DNA of 64,000 nt from CAWKMN01 sp963850765 (GCA_963850765.1 CAWKMN010000002.1:248001-312000), one strand, 5' to 3'; positions 36,588 through 45,757 are shown, numbered from the stretch's first letter. The notes: generated by a model not told the origin, from the sequence alone. Numbers and translations are program-made.

Positions 36588-37805
36588 ATGGCTGATTTTC
36601 CCGGCAGGGGCAAAGTGGCGATCCTCAAGACCGCGCCCGAAACCGTTCTGGACGACGTGCGCGAGGTGATGCGGCTGGCCGATTATCAGGCGGCGCTGCC
36701 CAACGACAAAGAAACGATGATCAAGGTTAATATTTCGTGGGATACGTGGTACCCCGCGTGTTCGAGTTCACCCTGGCAGATCGAAGGCGCGATTCAGGAA
36801 CTGCAGGCCGCCGGCTATCCGCGCATCGCGGCCGGGCACAATGACACGGTCGTGGTGGATGCGCGCGTGGGCGAGACCAACAACAAGCACAAGTTCGTCG
36901 TGGACAAATACGGCATTGAGAACTGGCACCTGTACGAACCGCAGTTCGAGTGGGTGCGCTATGAGCCCAAAGAGCCGTTCCTGGTGCTCGACCGCGTCTA
37001 CCCGGAAGGCGTGTATATTCCGCAGGTGTTTTACGGGCGGAATATCATCCACATGCCCACCGTCAAAACGCATGTCTTCACCACCATCACGGGCGCGATG
37101 AAGAACGCCTTCGGTGGGCTGCTGGGGCGCCGACGCCATTGGACCCACTCGGTGATCCACGAGACGGTGGTCGATCTGCTCCAGATCCAGCAGGATATTC
37201 ACACCGGCATCTTCGCCGTGATGGACGGCACTTTCGCCGGCGATGGTCCGGGACCGCGCGCGATGCGCTGGCACGAGAAGGATATTCTGCTGGCCTCGGC
37301 CGATCAGGTGGCGATCGACGCGATGAGCGCCTATCTGCAAGGCTTTGATCCCATGTCGCTCGACTTTATCCGGCTGGCACACGAGCGCGGCCTGGGTGTC
37401 GGCAACCCGACCGAGATCGAGGTGGTCGGCATGGACAAAAAAGACCTCAAGCGCTTCGCGTTTGTGCAGGAAGATACCTTCGCCAGCCGCGGGCAAAAGC
37501 TGATCTACCACGGGTGGCTCAAGGGGTTTGAGGGGCTGCTGCTGCGCACGCCGCTGGTGCCGTGGAGCTACATGGCGAGCGACTGGTATCACAATTACTA
37601 CTGGTATCCCTTCGTCGGGCGCAAACGCGTTGAAGAGGCGCTGAAGACCAAGTGGGGCAGGTTGTTCGCCTCCTATGGCGATGGGCAGGTGGTGCTGCCC
37701 GGCGTGGAACCGGACGACGTGCGGCGTATGGCGCTGCTCGGCGCGGCAGCAGCGGGCGGTGCGCTGTTCGTGGGGAGCCGTCTGCTCGGCGGCCGGCGCG
37801 CGTAA
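36588..37805 (+). CDS. DUF362-family protein
   Basis: A 405-residue protein with the DUF362 layout: KVAILKTAPETVLDDVREVM, IKVNISWDTW, IIHMPTVKTHVFTTITGAMK and FAVMDGTFAGDGPGPR, then ASADQVAIDAMSAYLQGFDP. Members are often linked to iron-sulfur or cofactor biology, but this copy lacks the ferredoxin-type Cys clusters, having one Cys near residue 57. A C-terminal hydrophobic stretch (about 377-395) followed by basic residues may be a membrane tail. AGGAG lies nine nt before the ATG. The biochemical role is not known. Confidence 0.82.
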   Translation: MADFPGRGKVAILKTAPETVLDDVREVMRLADYQAALPNDKETMIKVNISWDTWYPACSSSPWQIEGAIQELQAAGYPRIAAGHNDTVVVDARVGETNNKHKFVVDKYGIENWHLYEPQFEWVRYEPKEPFLVLDRVYPEGVYIPQVFYGRNIIHMPTVKTHVFTTITGAMKNAFGGLLGRRRHWTHSVIHETVVDLLQIQQDIHTGIFAVMDGTFAGDGPGPRAMRWHEKDILLASADQVAIDAMSAYLQGFDPMSLDFIRLAHERGLGVGNPTEIEVVGMDKKDLKRFAFVQEDTFASRGQKLIYHGWLKGFEGLLLRTPLVPWSYMASDWYHNYYWYPFVGRKRVEEALKTKWGRLFASYGDGQVVLPGVEPDDVRRMALLGAAAAGGALFVGSRLLGGRRA

Positions 37806-37950
37806 AGTGTGTTTGCCAAGCTGTTTTACCCCTCCCTAAATCCCTCCCCGTAAACGGAGAGGGACTTCCGACGCGCCCCTTTCTCCGCGTGCGGGGATAA
37901 GGGGTGCCGACCGAAGGTCGGACGGGGATAGGGGTAAACGCTTTCCGTAC
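37806..37950. repeat. Long intergenic palindromic repeat, copy B
   Basis: Direct copy of the element at 4919-5060, including GTGTTTGCCAAGCTGTTTTA, CGGAGAGGGACTT and CCGACCGAAGGTCGGACGGG, ending in TTTCCGTACACGCTCTAA. The end resembles the terminal inverted repeat of the MITE-like element at 5072. Confidence 0.7.
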
Positions 37951-37984
37951 ACGCTCTAACAGCCCGGAACGGCTACAAAAGCAC

Positions 37985-38016
37985 AAGAGACGCTGCACGG
38001 CGTCTCTTTTGATTTT
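37985..38016 (+). terminator. Rho-independent terminator
   Basis: AAGAGACGC pairs with GCGTCTCTT around a TGCACG loop, followed by a TTGATTTT tract. It lies 180 nt past the DUF362 gene, beyond the repeat, and just before an AT-rich promoter region. Confidence 0.7.
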
Positions 38017-38019
38017 GAA

Positions 38020-38143
38020 GTGGTTAGCTACGACATTAGTACTACTAAAGTATACCTCTAGAAACTTGCTTTTTTTGATGGTTAACACTATCATGTTGAT
38101 AAGCTAGCTTCTTGTTAACGTTAACATTAAGCAGAGGAATAGT
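38020..38143 (+). promoter_or_regulatory. AT-rich upstream region with two perfect palindromes
   Basis: This 120-nt patch is far more AT-rich than its surroundings. It contains AAGCTAGCTT at 38101-38110 and GTTAACGTTAAC at 38114-38125, both perfect palindromes, 19-34 nt before a start codon. TTAACACTATCATGTTGATAA at 38082 is a looser dyad. The spacing suggests operator sites for an unknown regulator. Confidence 0.4.
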
Positions 38144-38509
38144 ATGCCTGTCCAACTTGAATGGCATTCGACCATGCCGGTTCTCCAGGTGACGTGTACT
38201 GGCACGTTATCAGCGAACGACTATTACGCGCTGAATCGCCGCCGTTCGGAACTGCTCAAGACACAGGAAGGGGACGCCCTTCTGCTCGTGGATTTGCAGC
38301 AGTTGGCCGGATTCCCCGACGCCGCTGTCGTCGAGCGCGGCGAAAGCGCCCTGCGCGACAACCGGATCCAGCACATCCTCGCCGTGCTGCCCGATGATCT
38401 GTACCGCCGGGTCGCTCGCACTGTGATTCAGAACAGCGCGCTGCGGGTGCTCCTCTTTCCGACGATCACGGCCGCACTGGACGCCGCCGAAACCCTGCTG
38501 GCATCCTGA
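38144..38509 (+). CDS. Small STAS-like hypothetical protein
   Basis: A 121-residue protein with a good AGAGGAA ribosome site. The pattern (VLQVTCTGTLSANDYYAL, DALLLVDLQQLAGFPDA, HILAVLPDDLYRR, LRVLLFPTITAALDA) alternates strands and helices like a STAS or SpoIIAA-like fold. No phosphorylatable Ser motif is obvious. It is preceded by an AT-rich region with palindromes, so it is probably regulated. Function is unknown. Confidence 0.55.
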   Translation: MPVQLEWHSTMPVLQVTCTGTLSANDYYALNRRRSELLKTQEGDALLLVDLQQLAGFPDAAVVERGESALRDNRIQHILAVLPDDLYRRVARTVIQNSALRVLLFPTITAALDAAETLLAS

Positions 38510-38582
38510 CTCCGGCCGCACGTCTGATTCGGCCATTTCGCCTGCCGGGTAAGCAGGTTCGATGATTGTCGCGTGGGTGCGG

Positions 38583-38588
38583 TATAAT
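38583..38588 (+). promoter_or_regulatory. Candidate -10 element upstream of the phosphodiesterase gene
   Basis: TATAAT in a GGTATAATGGCTCC context, 35 nt before the GTG start. No clear -35 element. Confidence 0.3.
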
Positions 38589-38623
38589 GGCTCCTGGTGC
38601 TCGTACCGAAGGAGTCGCCCACC

Positions 38624-39922
38624 GTGTCCCTGGCTGTCACGTTCGAACAAACGATTCTCAGTCATCGGCCCATGCCGTTTCCAACTCCGTGGGCCAATGA
38701 GGTCGTTTTTCCCTGCTACGAAGGACTGTCCATCCGCAATCTGCCTCACACGGTGGTCCGGCTGCTGACCAGCACACCGATCGATCACAGGTTGGGCGCT
38801 GCGCCGCTGGATGCTCGGCTGTGGCAGGACCAGTCCGGCGAAATCCGGCGCGTGGTGCTGTTTCTGACGGATGGGTTGGGCTGGCGGCTGCTTCAGGACC
38901 TGATGGCGAAGGATGAGAGTATCGCGCAGGCCGTGGCGGATCTGACCGGCAGCGGCACCCTGACCCCCATTACGTCAATCGCGCCAAGCACGACCGCCGC
39001 CGCGCTGCCCTGTGTCTGGACCGGAGCCAGCCCGATCGCGACGGGCATGCTGGGCACCGTGTTGTTTCTGCGCGAGTTCGGCACGCTGGCAAGCCTGCTG
39101 AATTACTGGCCGGTCAGTGGGCGGCACCGGATCGACGTGCTGGAAGACTGGGGTCTGGATTTCGAGACGTTTATCCCGGTCGAAACTGTCAGTGAGGTGC
39201 TGGGCGCGCGCCAGATCCCAACCTATCTGCTGCTGCAAAAAGATCTGCTGGGCAGCGGCCTGTCGCGCATAATGCACCGGGGTCTTCATCGCGCGGTGCG
39301 TCACTTCGGCTACACCGATCTGTGGGTAGAACTGCGCGAATTGCTGCACAAAACGCGCCGCAACCGCTGTTTTGTTAACATCTATTGGGGAGCAGTAGAC
39401 GGGGTTTCACATCTTTCTGGCACGGCCACCGAGCAAACCATTACCGAAATACGGCGACAGCTCACCGATCTGCGCGATACCCTGCTGGCGAAAGGCGTGG
39501 GCGACAAGCGGACTCTGTTCATCCTGGCCGCCGATCACGGGCACGCGCCTACGCCGGATTATGTGGACCTGTCCGAGCATCCCCTGCTGGTCGAAGCTAT
39601 GCGCTGCGGCCCCGGTGGCGAAGGGCGCTTCGCCTACCTGTACCTGCGTCACGATTACCGCCAGCCCGTGATGGACTATATCGCGGCGCATCTGGGCGAC
39701 AAACTGGCGACACTGCTCCCGTCCGAGGCAGCAGCCGCGGGGCTGTTCGGCCCGGAGCCGGCCTATCGTGAGGCCGAAGCCCGCCTGGGCGATCTGGTAG
39801 TGGTCGCTCGCCGCGGCGTGGCCGTCGGGGAAAAACCCCGCCGGGCGCTCGGAGCCGTCAGCCGGCATGGCGGCCTGAGTGATCGCGAAATGTTGGTGCC
39901 GCTGCTGATGCGGAGAATCTAG
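38624..39922 (+). CDS. Type I phosphodiesterase / alkaline phosphatase superfamily protein
   Basis: The GTG start at 38624 has AAGGAG about nine nt upstream, giving 432 residues. Metal-site motifs of the superfamily are present in order: VVLFLTDGLGW (Asp), TSIAPSTTAAALPCVWTG (nucleophile Thr), NIYWGAVDGVSHLSG (Asp and His), LAADHGHAP (Asp-His) and SRHGGLSDREMLVPLL (His). This pattern predicts a two-zinc nucleotide pyrophosphatase or phosphodiesterase. No signal peptide is visible, so it is cytosolic. It lies 42 nt upstream of the TPR gene, possibly in the same transcript. Substrate is unknown. Confidence 0.83.
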   Translation: MSLAVTFEQTILSHRPMPFPTPWANEVVFPCYEGLSIRNLPHTVVRLLTSTPIDHRLGAAPLDARLWQDQSGEIRRVVLFLTDGLGWRLLQDLMAKDESIAQAVADLTGSGTLTPITSIAPSTTAAALPCVWTGASPIATGMLGTVLFLREFGTLASLLNYWPVSGRHRIDVLEDWGLDFETFIPVETVSEVLGARQIPTYLLLQKDLLGSGLSRIMHRGLHRAVRHFGYTDLWVELRELLHKTRRNRCFVNIYWGAVDGVSHLSGTATEQTITEIRRQLTDLRDTLLAKGVGDKRTLFILAADHGHAPTPDYVDLSEHPLLVEAMRCGPGGEGRFAYLYLRHDYRQPVMDYIAAHLGDKLATLLPSEAAAAGLFGPEPAYREAEARLGDLVVVARRGVAVGEKPRRALGAVSRHGGLSDREMLVPLLMRRI

Positions 39923-39964
39923 GGTGATGCTGAAGGTCCGCCCGTTACGTCAAAAGGATAAGCC

Positions 39965-42112
39965 ATGCAAAATTTACTGAACCGTCTCGCGCGCAGCCGT
40001 TCCACCGGAGAGAAGACCCCGGTGCTGTCCCCGGCCGAGCAGGAGATGAACAGCCAGCTTGAAACGGCTGCGACGGCACTCGAACAGGGTTTTCACGATA
40101 CCGCGCGCGAGACTTATGAGCTTGGGCTGACTCTGGCGCGGACGCTTCAGGATCGGGTGAACGAGGAGCGGTTTCTGAGCGGGATCGCGGCGGTGTACGT
40201 GGCGCAGGCCAATTACGGCGCGGCCCGTCCCGCGCTCGACGTCGCGCTGAACATCGCCCGCCAGTTGAATGATCCGCGCGCGCTGGCTCGCTGTCTGAAC
40301 AACCTGGGATCGTTTTTCGCCAAGCAGGCCGATTGGGCGCTGGCGCAGACCTATCATCAGCAGGCGCTCGACGCGGCACGTCCAAGCGGTGATGCCGAGA
40401 TCACCGCGCTGGCGCTGGAAAACCTCGCGCAGGATCATCTGCACCAGGATAACCCCAGCTTCGCGCAGCATCTCCTCAAAGAAGCGGTGATCGTTACTCA
40501 GGTGAGCGGTCAGATTAAGATGGCCTCGCGCGTGATTGGGCTGCTGGCCGAAGCGACGCTCAAGATGGGCGATCGCGCCGCGGGACAGAAGCTGCTCAGC
40601 CAGGCGATCAGTCTGGCGCAGCAAACCGGCCAGCTTGATCAGCAGTTGCGCTGGAACCAGTCGATGGCTCGCGTCGAGATGGACAATCAGAATTATGTTA
40701 CAGCTATCCAGCATTACCAGACGGCGGAGAATATCGCGCTGCGGTTGGGCAACCAGCCGCCCGAGTTCTTTATGCACAGCGCGCTTGAGCTGGCAACCGT
40801 CTACCGCCGGGTGGGCGATAATGCGCAGGCCGAAGAATATGCCACCCGCGCCCTGGCGCAGGCGCGCAGTTCCGGCGATGCCTATTACGAGGCAGTAGCC
40901 CTGACGCGGCTGGGTATGGCCGCCTATGGCATGAACGATCTGGATCGCGCGCACAGTTTCTTGTCGCAGGCGTTGGCGCACGACAGCGCCCCGGCCGATC
41001 CTGCCGAGCGGCTGCAAATGCTGCTCACCCTCGGGAATATCGCGCTGCGGCGCGGCCAGTTCAGCGAGGCCGACGAGTGGGGCCAGCGGGCGCTCAGTCT
41101 GGTTCAGAGCGACAATGCAGCGGGGCGGCCCGCCGAGGCGCTGCATCTGCTCGGGAACGTCGCCGCGCGGCAGGGTAATCGCGACGCGGCCATGAGCCGC
41201 TGGCAGGAAGCACTGCGGCAGGCCGAAGAGACCAGCAACCTGACGCTGGCGGTCCAGCTTCGCAGCGACATCGCGCAGCTTCGCAAGGCGAGCGGCGATT
41301 ACAAGTCGGCGCTGGACGAATACGAGCGGGCGCTGGTCCTGCTCAGCGCGCTGGATCACAAGCCGACGCGCGGACTCGTGCTCTCCAATGCGGCCACCCT
41401 GTATACCGAGATGGGCGACGTCGAGACGGCCCTCGCGTTTTACCAGGAGTTGATCGAGATCGCCCGCGCCGCGCGCGATGACCGGGCCGAGAGCCTGCGC
41501 CTGGGCAATCTTGGCTGGTTCTACACGCTGACGGGACGCCATGACACCGCGATCGACGTGATGGAGCAGGCGCTGCGCATTAGCCGGCGACTGGACGATC
41601 TGCTGATGGTGGCTGTCCAGACCAACAATCTGGGCCGGACTTACTTTCAGCTTCAGGATTACGAGACGTCGCGCAACCTGCACCGGCAGGCCGTCACGGC
41701 CGCGACCGCCTTGGATGCCCACCGCTGGCGGGCGATCTTTGAGGCCGATCTGGCCGAAACGATGGCTGCGCAGGGCCGTCCCGCCGAGGCCGAGAACCTG
41801 TACCGGGCGGCGTTGGAGATCAGCACGCAGCAGCAGGATTATGAGAATATTGTGCGCACCCAGGCGCGGTTGGCGCTGCTGCTGGTGCATAACCGGCAGT
41901 TGGACGAAGCCGGCACCCTCGCGGCGCGGGCGGTGGAGCAGGCGCGGCGGATGAATTACCTGCGCGGGATTGCCGGCGGACAGGCGGCGCAGGCCGAAGT
42001 CGCCCGCGCCCAGGGTCAGGAACCGGCTGCGCGCAAGCATCAGGCTGAGGCGCTGCGTCTCTATACGATCCTGCACGATCCGGCGGCTGGCAAGCTGGCG
42101 GTCAGCCCGTAA
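39965..42112 (+). CDS. Large TPR-repeat protein
   Basis: A 715-residue soluble protein made almost wholly of tetratricopeptide-type helical hairpins, about 15 copies, with recurring patterns such as ALARCLNNLGSFFAKQADW and ALAFYQELIEIARAARDDRA. AAGGAT lies six nt before the ATG. There is no catalytic domain, signal peptide or DNA-binding motif. It should act as a protein-interaction scaffold. It follows the phosphodiesterase gene by 42 nt on the same strand. Confidence 0.88.
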   Translation: MQNLLNRLARSRSTGEKTPVLSPAEQEMNSQLETAATALEQGFHDTARETYELGLTLARTLQDRVNEERFLSGIAAVYVAQANYGAARPALDVALNIARQLNDPRALARCLNNLGSFFAKQADWALAQTYHQQALDAARPSGDAEITALALENLAQDHLHQDNPSFAQHLLKEAVIVTQVSGQIKMASRVIGLLAEATLKMGDRAAGQKLLSQAISLAQQTGQLDQQLRWNQSMARVEMDNQNYVTAIQHYQTAENIALRLGNQPPEFFMHSALELATVYRRVGDNAQAEEYATRALAQARSSGDAYYEAVALTRLGMAAYGMNDLDRAHSFLSQALAHDSAPADPAERLQMLLTLGNIALRRGQFSEADEWGQRALSLVQSDNAAGRPAEALHLLGNVAARQGNRDAAMSRWQEALRQAEETSNLTLAVQLRSDIAQLRKASGDYKSALDEYERALVLLSALDHKPTRGLVLSNAATLYTEMGDVETALAFYQELIEIARAARDDRAESLRLGNLGWFYTLTGRHDTAIDVMEQALRISRRLDDLLMVAVQTNNLGRTYFQLQDYETSRNLHRQAVTAATALDAHRWRAIFEADLAETMAAQGRPAEAENLYRAALEISTQQQDYENIVRTQARLALLLVHNRQLDEAGTLAARAVEQARRMNYLRGIAGGQAAQAEVARAQGQEPAARKHQAEALRLYTILHDPAAGKLAVSP

Positions 42113-42143
42113 GGCTCAGGCTGTATGGCTCAGGCCATCAGGC

Positions 42144-42872
42144 TCAGCCCATCACCAGCAGCATCAGCCCGATCCCGGCCAGCAGGATCAGCATCAGGCG
42201 GTCGAACCGGGCGGGATCGACCCACTCGATAAACCGGCGACCCAGCCATACACCGATCGGGAGCAGGGGCAGCGTCCACGCCATCCCAACAAGGGTATCC
42301 GTGTCCAGGACATCCGTGGCGATGAAAAACGGGAATTTCACCAAATTCACGATCAGGAAAAAGACCGCATTGGTGCCGATAAAGACGGCGGGTGTGACGC
42401 GGCGCAGCAGCAGGTAGGCGGTGATCGGCGGCGCGCCCACATTCGCCAGTGCCGATCCCAGGCCGGAGCCCCATCCCGCCAGCCAGCCGTGCCAGTCGCG
42501 CGGCGTGTATTCCACGCTCTTGAGCAAATCGCTGGCCAGTTTGTAACCCGCCACCACCAGGGTAAACGCGCCGAGCACGCGCCGCAGCGTATCATCGGGC
42601 AAGCTGGTCAGCAGCGCGATCCCCATCGCTACGCCTACCAGTGCGGCCGGCAGCATCAACCGCAGGGCCGTGCTGTCCCACTGCTTCCAGTAAACCGGCA
42701 GCGCGATCCAATCCCCCAGGATCAGCAGGGGCAGGGTGAGGCCGACCGCCTCCGAAACCGGCATGGTGGTGCTGAGCAGCGGCACGATCAGCGCCCCGGC
42801 GACCGGCCCCAATCCGCCCTTGACCAGCCCGACAAAAACGGCCGCGACTACAATCGTCATCGAGAAGTTCAC
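42144..42872 (-). CDS. TauE/SafE-family sulfite exporter-like permease
   Basis: A 242-residue protein with about seven to eight transmembrane helices in two repeated halves. VKGGLGPVAGALIVPLLS near the N-terminus and GWGSGLGSALANVGAPPI in the middle are the two TauE/SafE signatures. Members export sulfite, sulfoacetate or other organic anions. GTG start with AAGGAA about eight nt upstream. No sulfur metabolism gene is nearby, so the substrate is open. Confidence 0.87.
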   Translation of the reverse strand: MNFSMTIVVAAVFVGLVKGGLGPVAGALIVPLLSTTMPVSEAVGLTLPLLILGDWIALPVYWKQWDSTALRLMLPAALVGVAMGIALLTSLPDDTLRRVLGAFTLVVAGYKLASDLLKSVEYTPRDWHGWLAGWGSGLGSALANVGAPPITAYLLLRRVTPAVFIGTNAVFFLIVNLVKFPFFIATDVLDTDTLVGMAWTLPLLPIGVWLGRRFIEWVDPARFDRLMLILLAGIGLMLLVMG

Positions 42873-43083
42873 GGTGGATTTCCTTTGGTGGAGTCGGGTT
42901 GGCTTCTGTTCCCAACTCGGACTATATTACCTCATGTGATTGGTCATTGGTTCTTAGTTGTTGGTTATTGGTTTTCCGTAAGGCGGCTCTCTCAACCGTT
43001 CCGGCCAATCACCGGGCACTAACCGCTAAAAACCAACAACTAAAAACTAACTACGTCTACTGGCTTGAAGGAGGAAAAACACG
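42873..43083. repeat. Spacer with TTAGTTGTTGGTT inverted repeat
   Basis: TTAGTTGTTGGTT (about 42955) and AACCAACAACTAA (about 43031) are exact inverted copies set in degenerate TTGGTTATTGG-type simple sequence. The region lies between divergent genes. It may form a large stem but has no other mark. Confidence 0.45.
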
Positions 43084-43758
43084 ATGCAGGTTAATCTGAA
43101 GCACCAGCCGTCCTATTCGCTGGCCGTGGTGACAATGGCGGCGAATGAGCCGGTCAAAGTCGAGCCGGGCGCGATGGTCGCGTACAGCGAGGGGATCGGC
43201 GTCGAAACCAAGTCCGAAGGTGGGCTGATGGGCGGCCTCAAGCGCATGGTCGCGGGCGAAAGCTTCTTCCAGAATACCTACACCGCGCCGGGTAACGGCG
43301 GTGAGCTGATCCTCGCCCCGGCGCTGCCCGGGGATATGATCGTGCTGGAGATCGGCGGCGGCGAGTTCATGCTGCAAAGCGGCGCGTATATCGCCAGCGA
43401 GCACAGTGTCCAGACCGACGCCAAGTGGGGCGGCTCGAAGGGATTCTTCGGCAGCGGGAGCCTAATCCTGCTGCGGATCAGCGGGCAGGGTAAGCTGCTG
43501 GCCGGCTGCTACGGCGCGATCGAGGAGCGGACCCTCGCGGCGGGCCAGACGTTCACCGTCGATACCGGGCACATCGTCGGGTTTGATGGCAGCGTCCAGT
43601 TTAATGTGCGGCGCGTCGGCGGCTGGAAATCGACCATTCTGAGCGGTGAAGGTCTCGTCGTGGAACTGACCGGACCGGGCCGCGTCCTGATGCAGACTCG
43701 GTCCGAGGGCGCGTTCCTCGGCTGGCTGATCCCCAAGCTGCCGAGCAAGTCGAACTAG
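43084..43758 (+). CDS. AIM24 / TIGR00266 family protein
   Basis: A 224-residue beta-rich protein of the AIM24 family: VKVEPGAMVAYSEGIGVET, GESFFQNTYTAPGNGGELIL, GDMIVLEIGGGEFMLQSGAY and LLRISGQGKLLAGCYGAIEE, then VDTGHIVGFDGSVQFNVR and GEGLVVELTGPGRVLMQTRS. The family forms trimeric double beta-helix structures, and its bacterial role is not established. A strong GAAGGAGG site precedes the ATG. It is followed by a long perfect hairpin. Confidence 0.9.
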   Translation: MQVNLKHQPSYSLAVVTMAANEPVKVEPGAMVAYSEGIGVETKSEGGLMGGLKRMVAGESFFQNTYTAPGNGGELILAPALPGDMIVLEIGGGEFMLQSGAYIASEHSVQTDAKWGGSKGFFGSGSLILLRISGQGKLLAGCYGAIEERTLAAGQTFTVDTGHIVGFDGSVQFNVRRVGGWKSTILSGEGLVVELTGPGRVLMQTRSEGAFLGWLIPKLPSKSN

Positions 43759-43795
43759 CCACAAGCGTTCAGCGTTCAGCTTTACCGCACCCCCG

Positions 43796-43830
43796 GCGAG
43801 CAGTCCTGCTAAGAGGACTGCTCGCTTCCC
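43796..43830 (+). terminator. Perfect 12-bp hairpin after the AIM24 gene
   Basis: GCGAGCAGTCCT pairs perfectly with AGGACTGCTCGC across a GCTAAG loop. The following tract is TTCCCCC rather than a T run, so intrinsic termination is only probable. Confidence 0.5.
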
Positions 43831-44193
43831 CCTCTCCAGCGTGCGGCGAGGCGGAGAACGGTGCCGCGACGTTTTTCCTCTCCCTGGCTTTGCCGGGGAG
43901 AGGGCAGGGTGAGGGGCATCTTTGGCTCATATCCCTCCAGAGCGATTGAGCGACTATACGGACACCATAGCGCTCGGCCAGGGCCGTTCACGGTCCTTCC
44001 GATGAACAGCCCGGTGCTTGCAGCGCCGGGCGATACGTGCGTCAGCCGCGCGTCTGCCAATCGTGCTGAAGCCGGGGTAGGCAGGTCAGGCGTGAGGGGG
44101 TATACTGGGACGTCGTGTTGACCGGGGGGCGTATCAGCGTGTACGCCCCTTCGTAATGCAATCAGGCAAACAGGCAATTTGAGGGTTTCATTC
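43831..44193. repeat. Gene-free spacer with hairpin repeat
   Basis: The left part (to about 43918) is a CCCTCTCCAGCG ... GGGGAGAGGGCAGGGTGAG hairpin unit. A GGGGGGCGTATCAGCGTGTA unit lies near 44126. The rest (43920-44120) shows no gene or repeat that I recognise. Confidence 0.5.
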
Positions 44194-45588
44194 ATGCGAC
44201 GTCTGGCGCTTGTTCTGATTCTGGTATCAGGTATGGTCATGCTGGCCGGGCTGCTGGCGGCTGGATCGCAGCGCGCCGCCGGGCAGGATGCCCCCACCAT
44301 CCCACCGACCAATACCGCTCGCCCCACCGCGACGGATACGGTGACTCCGCCGCCGACCAACACGCCGCGTCCGACGGCGACGAATACCGCCACGCTGACT
44401 CCGACAGCAAGCTTTACACCGACCGCAACCGCAACTCATACGCCGTCGCCGACGCCAACCTTCACGCCATCACCGACCGCGACGATCATGGGGCCGGATG
44501 AGTACCCCGAGGGATACAACCCGCTGACCGGCCTGCCGTATCCGAATGCGGCCGCGATGAACCGCCGCACCCTGATCGTCAAGGTGTCGAATTTCCCGGA
44601 GGTCGTGCGTCCGCAGACCGGGCTCGATAAAGCCGACATCGTGATGGAATACGAAGTCGAGGGCGCGGTGACGCGGTTCGCGGCGATCTATCGCAGCCAG
44701 GGCACCGAAAAAGTGGGCAGCATCCGCAGCGCGCGCCTGCTCGATCTCGAACTGGTGCCGATGTTTCAGGCATTGCTGGCTTACAGCGGCGCGAATGAGT
44801 GGATCGATAACTACCTTCTCAACGTGGATTGGAAATGGCAGGCGCTCTCGCCGCAGCATGGCGTCAACTGCCCGCCGTTCTGCCGTTATCCCGACGAGGC
44901 CAAACCCTACGAGCATACCCTGTTCGGCAATACCTACGAGATGTGGGACGTGGCCGAAAAATGGCAGGTGAACGATGGGTTCGCCATGCGCGGATTCGCT
45001 TTCTCCGATGTGCCCGATCCCAATGGCAAGCCCGCAATTGATATTTTCATCGACTATTGGAGCCCCTATCAGGATACGCGCTGGCAGTATAACCCGGCCG
45101 ATGGGCGCTACTACCGCTATAACAACGGCGTCCCGCATGTGGACGCGATCACCGGGGAGCAGCTTTCGACGGATAACGTGGTGGTGCTCGAAGCGTCCCA
45201 TGTCGATCGGCCCGACATCTACGAGAGCGAGATCGGCGGCATCGCGATCGAGATCCAGTTGTGGGGAAGGGGCACGGCCTGGCTGTTCCGCGATGGGCTG
45301 TGGTACGAAGGCATCTGGGCACACGCGCAGGGCCGGTCCGGCCTGTGGCTGCTGTTCCCCGACCTCGAAACACCGATGCATCTCAAGCCCGGCCAGTCGT
45401 GGATCAACGTCGTGCGTCCGGTGATGTACGGCGTGACGGTCAGCGAGCAGCCGGTCGATATACAGGCGACGACGCAGGCGATCTACGCCACCAAGACGGA
45501 GACCTGGGTCGAGACGGCCACGGCGATCGCCCCGTTCATCACGCCGACGCCGGTCACGCCGACGCCGACGCTCGAACAGATGCCGTAG
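44194..45588 (+). CDS. Secreted DUF3048-family protein
   Basis: The start at 44194 gives a signal peptide or membrane anchor (residues 1-30) followed by a long Thr/Pro/Ala spacer. The DUF3048 region (about 115-430) has YNPLTGLPYPNAAAMNRRTL, VKVSNFPEVVRPQTGLDKAD, EYEVEGAVTRFAAIYRSQGT and GSIRSARLLDLELVPMFQAL, then GRYYRYNNGVPHVDAITGEQ and VVLEASHVD. It resembles Bacillus YerB, an envelope protein of unknown activity. A short Thr/Pro tail closes the protein. Function is unknown. Confidence 0.86.
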   Translation: MRRLALVLILVSGMVMLAGLLAAGSQRAAGQDAPTIPPTNTARPTATDTVTPPPTNTPRPTATNTATLTPTASFTPTATATHTPSPTPTFTPSPTATIMGPDEYPEGYNPLTGLPYPNAAAMNRRTLIVKVSNFPEVVRPQTGLDKADIVMEYEVEGAVTRFAAIYRSQGTEKVGSIRSARLLDLELVPMFQALLAYSGANEWIDNYLLNVDWKWQALSPQHGVNCPPFCRYPDEAKPYEHTLFGNTYEMWDVAEKWQVNDGFAMRGFAFSDVPDPNGKPAIDIFIDYWSPYQDTRWQYNPADGRYYRYNNGVPHVDAITGEQLSTDNVVVLEASHVDRPDIYESEIGGIAIEIQLWGRGTAWLFRDGLWYEGIWAHAQGRSGLWLLFPDLETPMHLKPGQSWINVVRPVMYGVTVSEQPVDIQATTQAIYATKTETWVETATAIAPFITPTPVTPTPTLEQMP

Positions 45589-45757
45589 ATCCAGCCTCAC
45601 CCCCGGCCCCTCTCCATCGCCGTGGAGAGGGGAGAAAACGCCGCAACTTTATTGTCTCGGTTACAGAGGGGAACTGAGGAGGATGAAGCCGCTTTGACTG
45701 ATTACTGTCTACTGATGACTGTTTACTAACCACGCTTCACCTGAGAGAGAGCACACG
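45589..45757. repeat. Hairpin repeat and simple-sequence spacer
   Basis: CCTCACCCCCGGCCCCTCTC with its GGAGAGGGGAG partner lies at 45594-45640. A degenerate GATTACTGTCTACTGATGAC tract follows before the next gene. Confidence 0.45.

Noticed and set aside
39974..42076. Long minus-strand open frame opposite the TPR gene
   Set aside because: It mirrors the TPR repeats and has no recognisable domain or start site.
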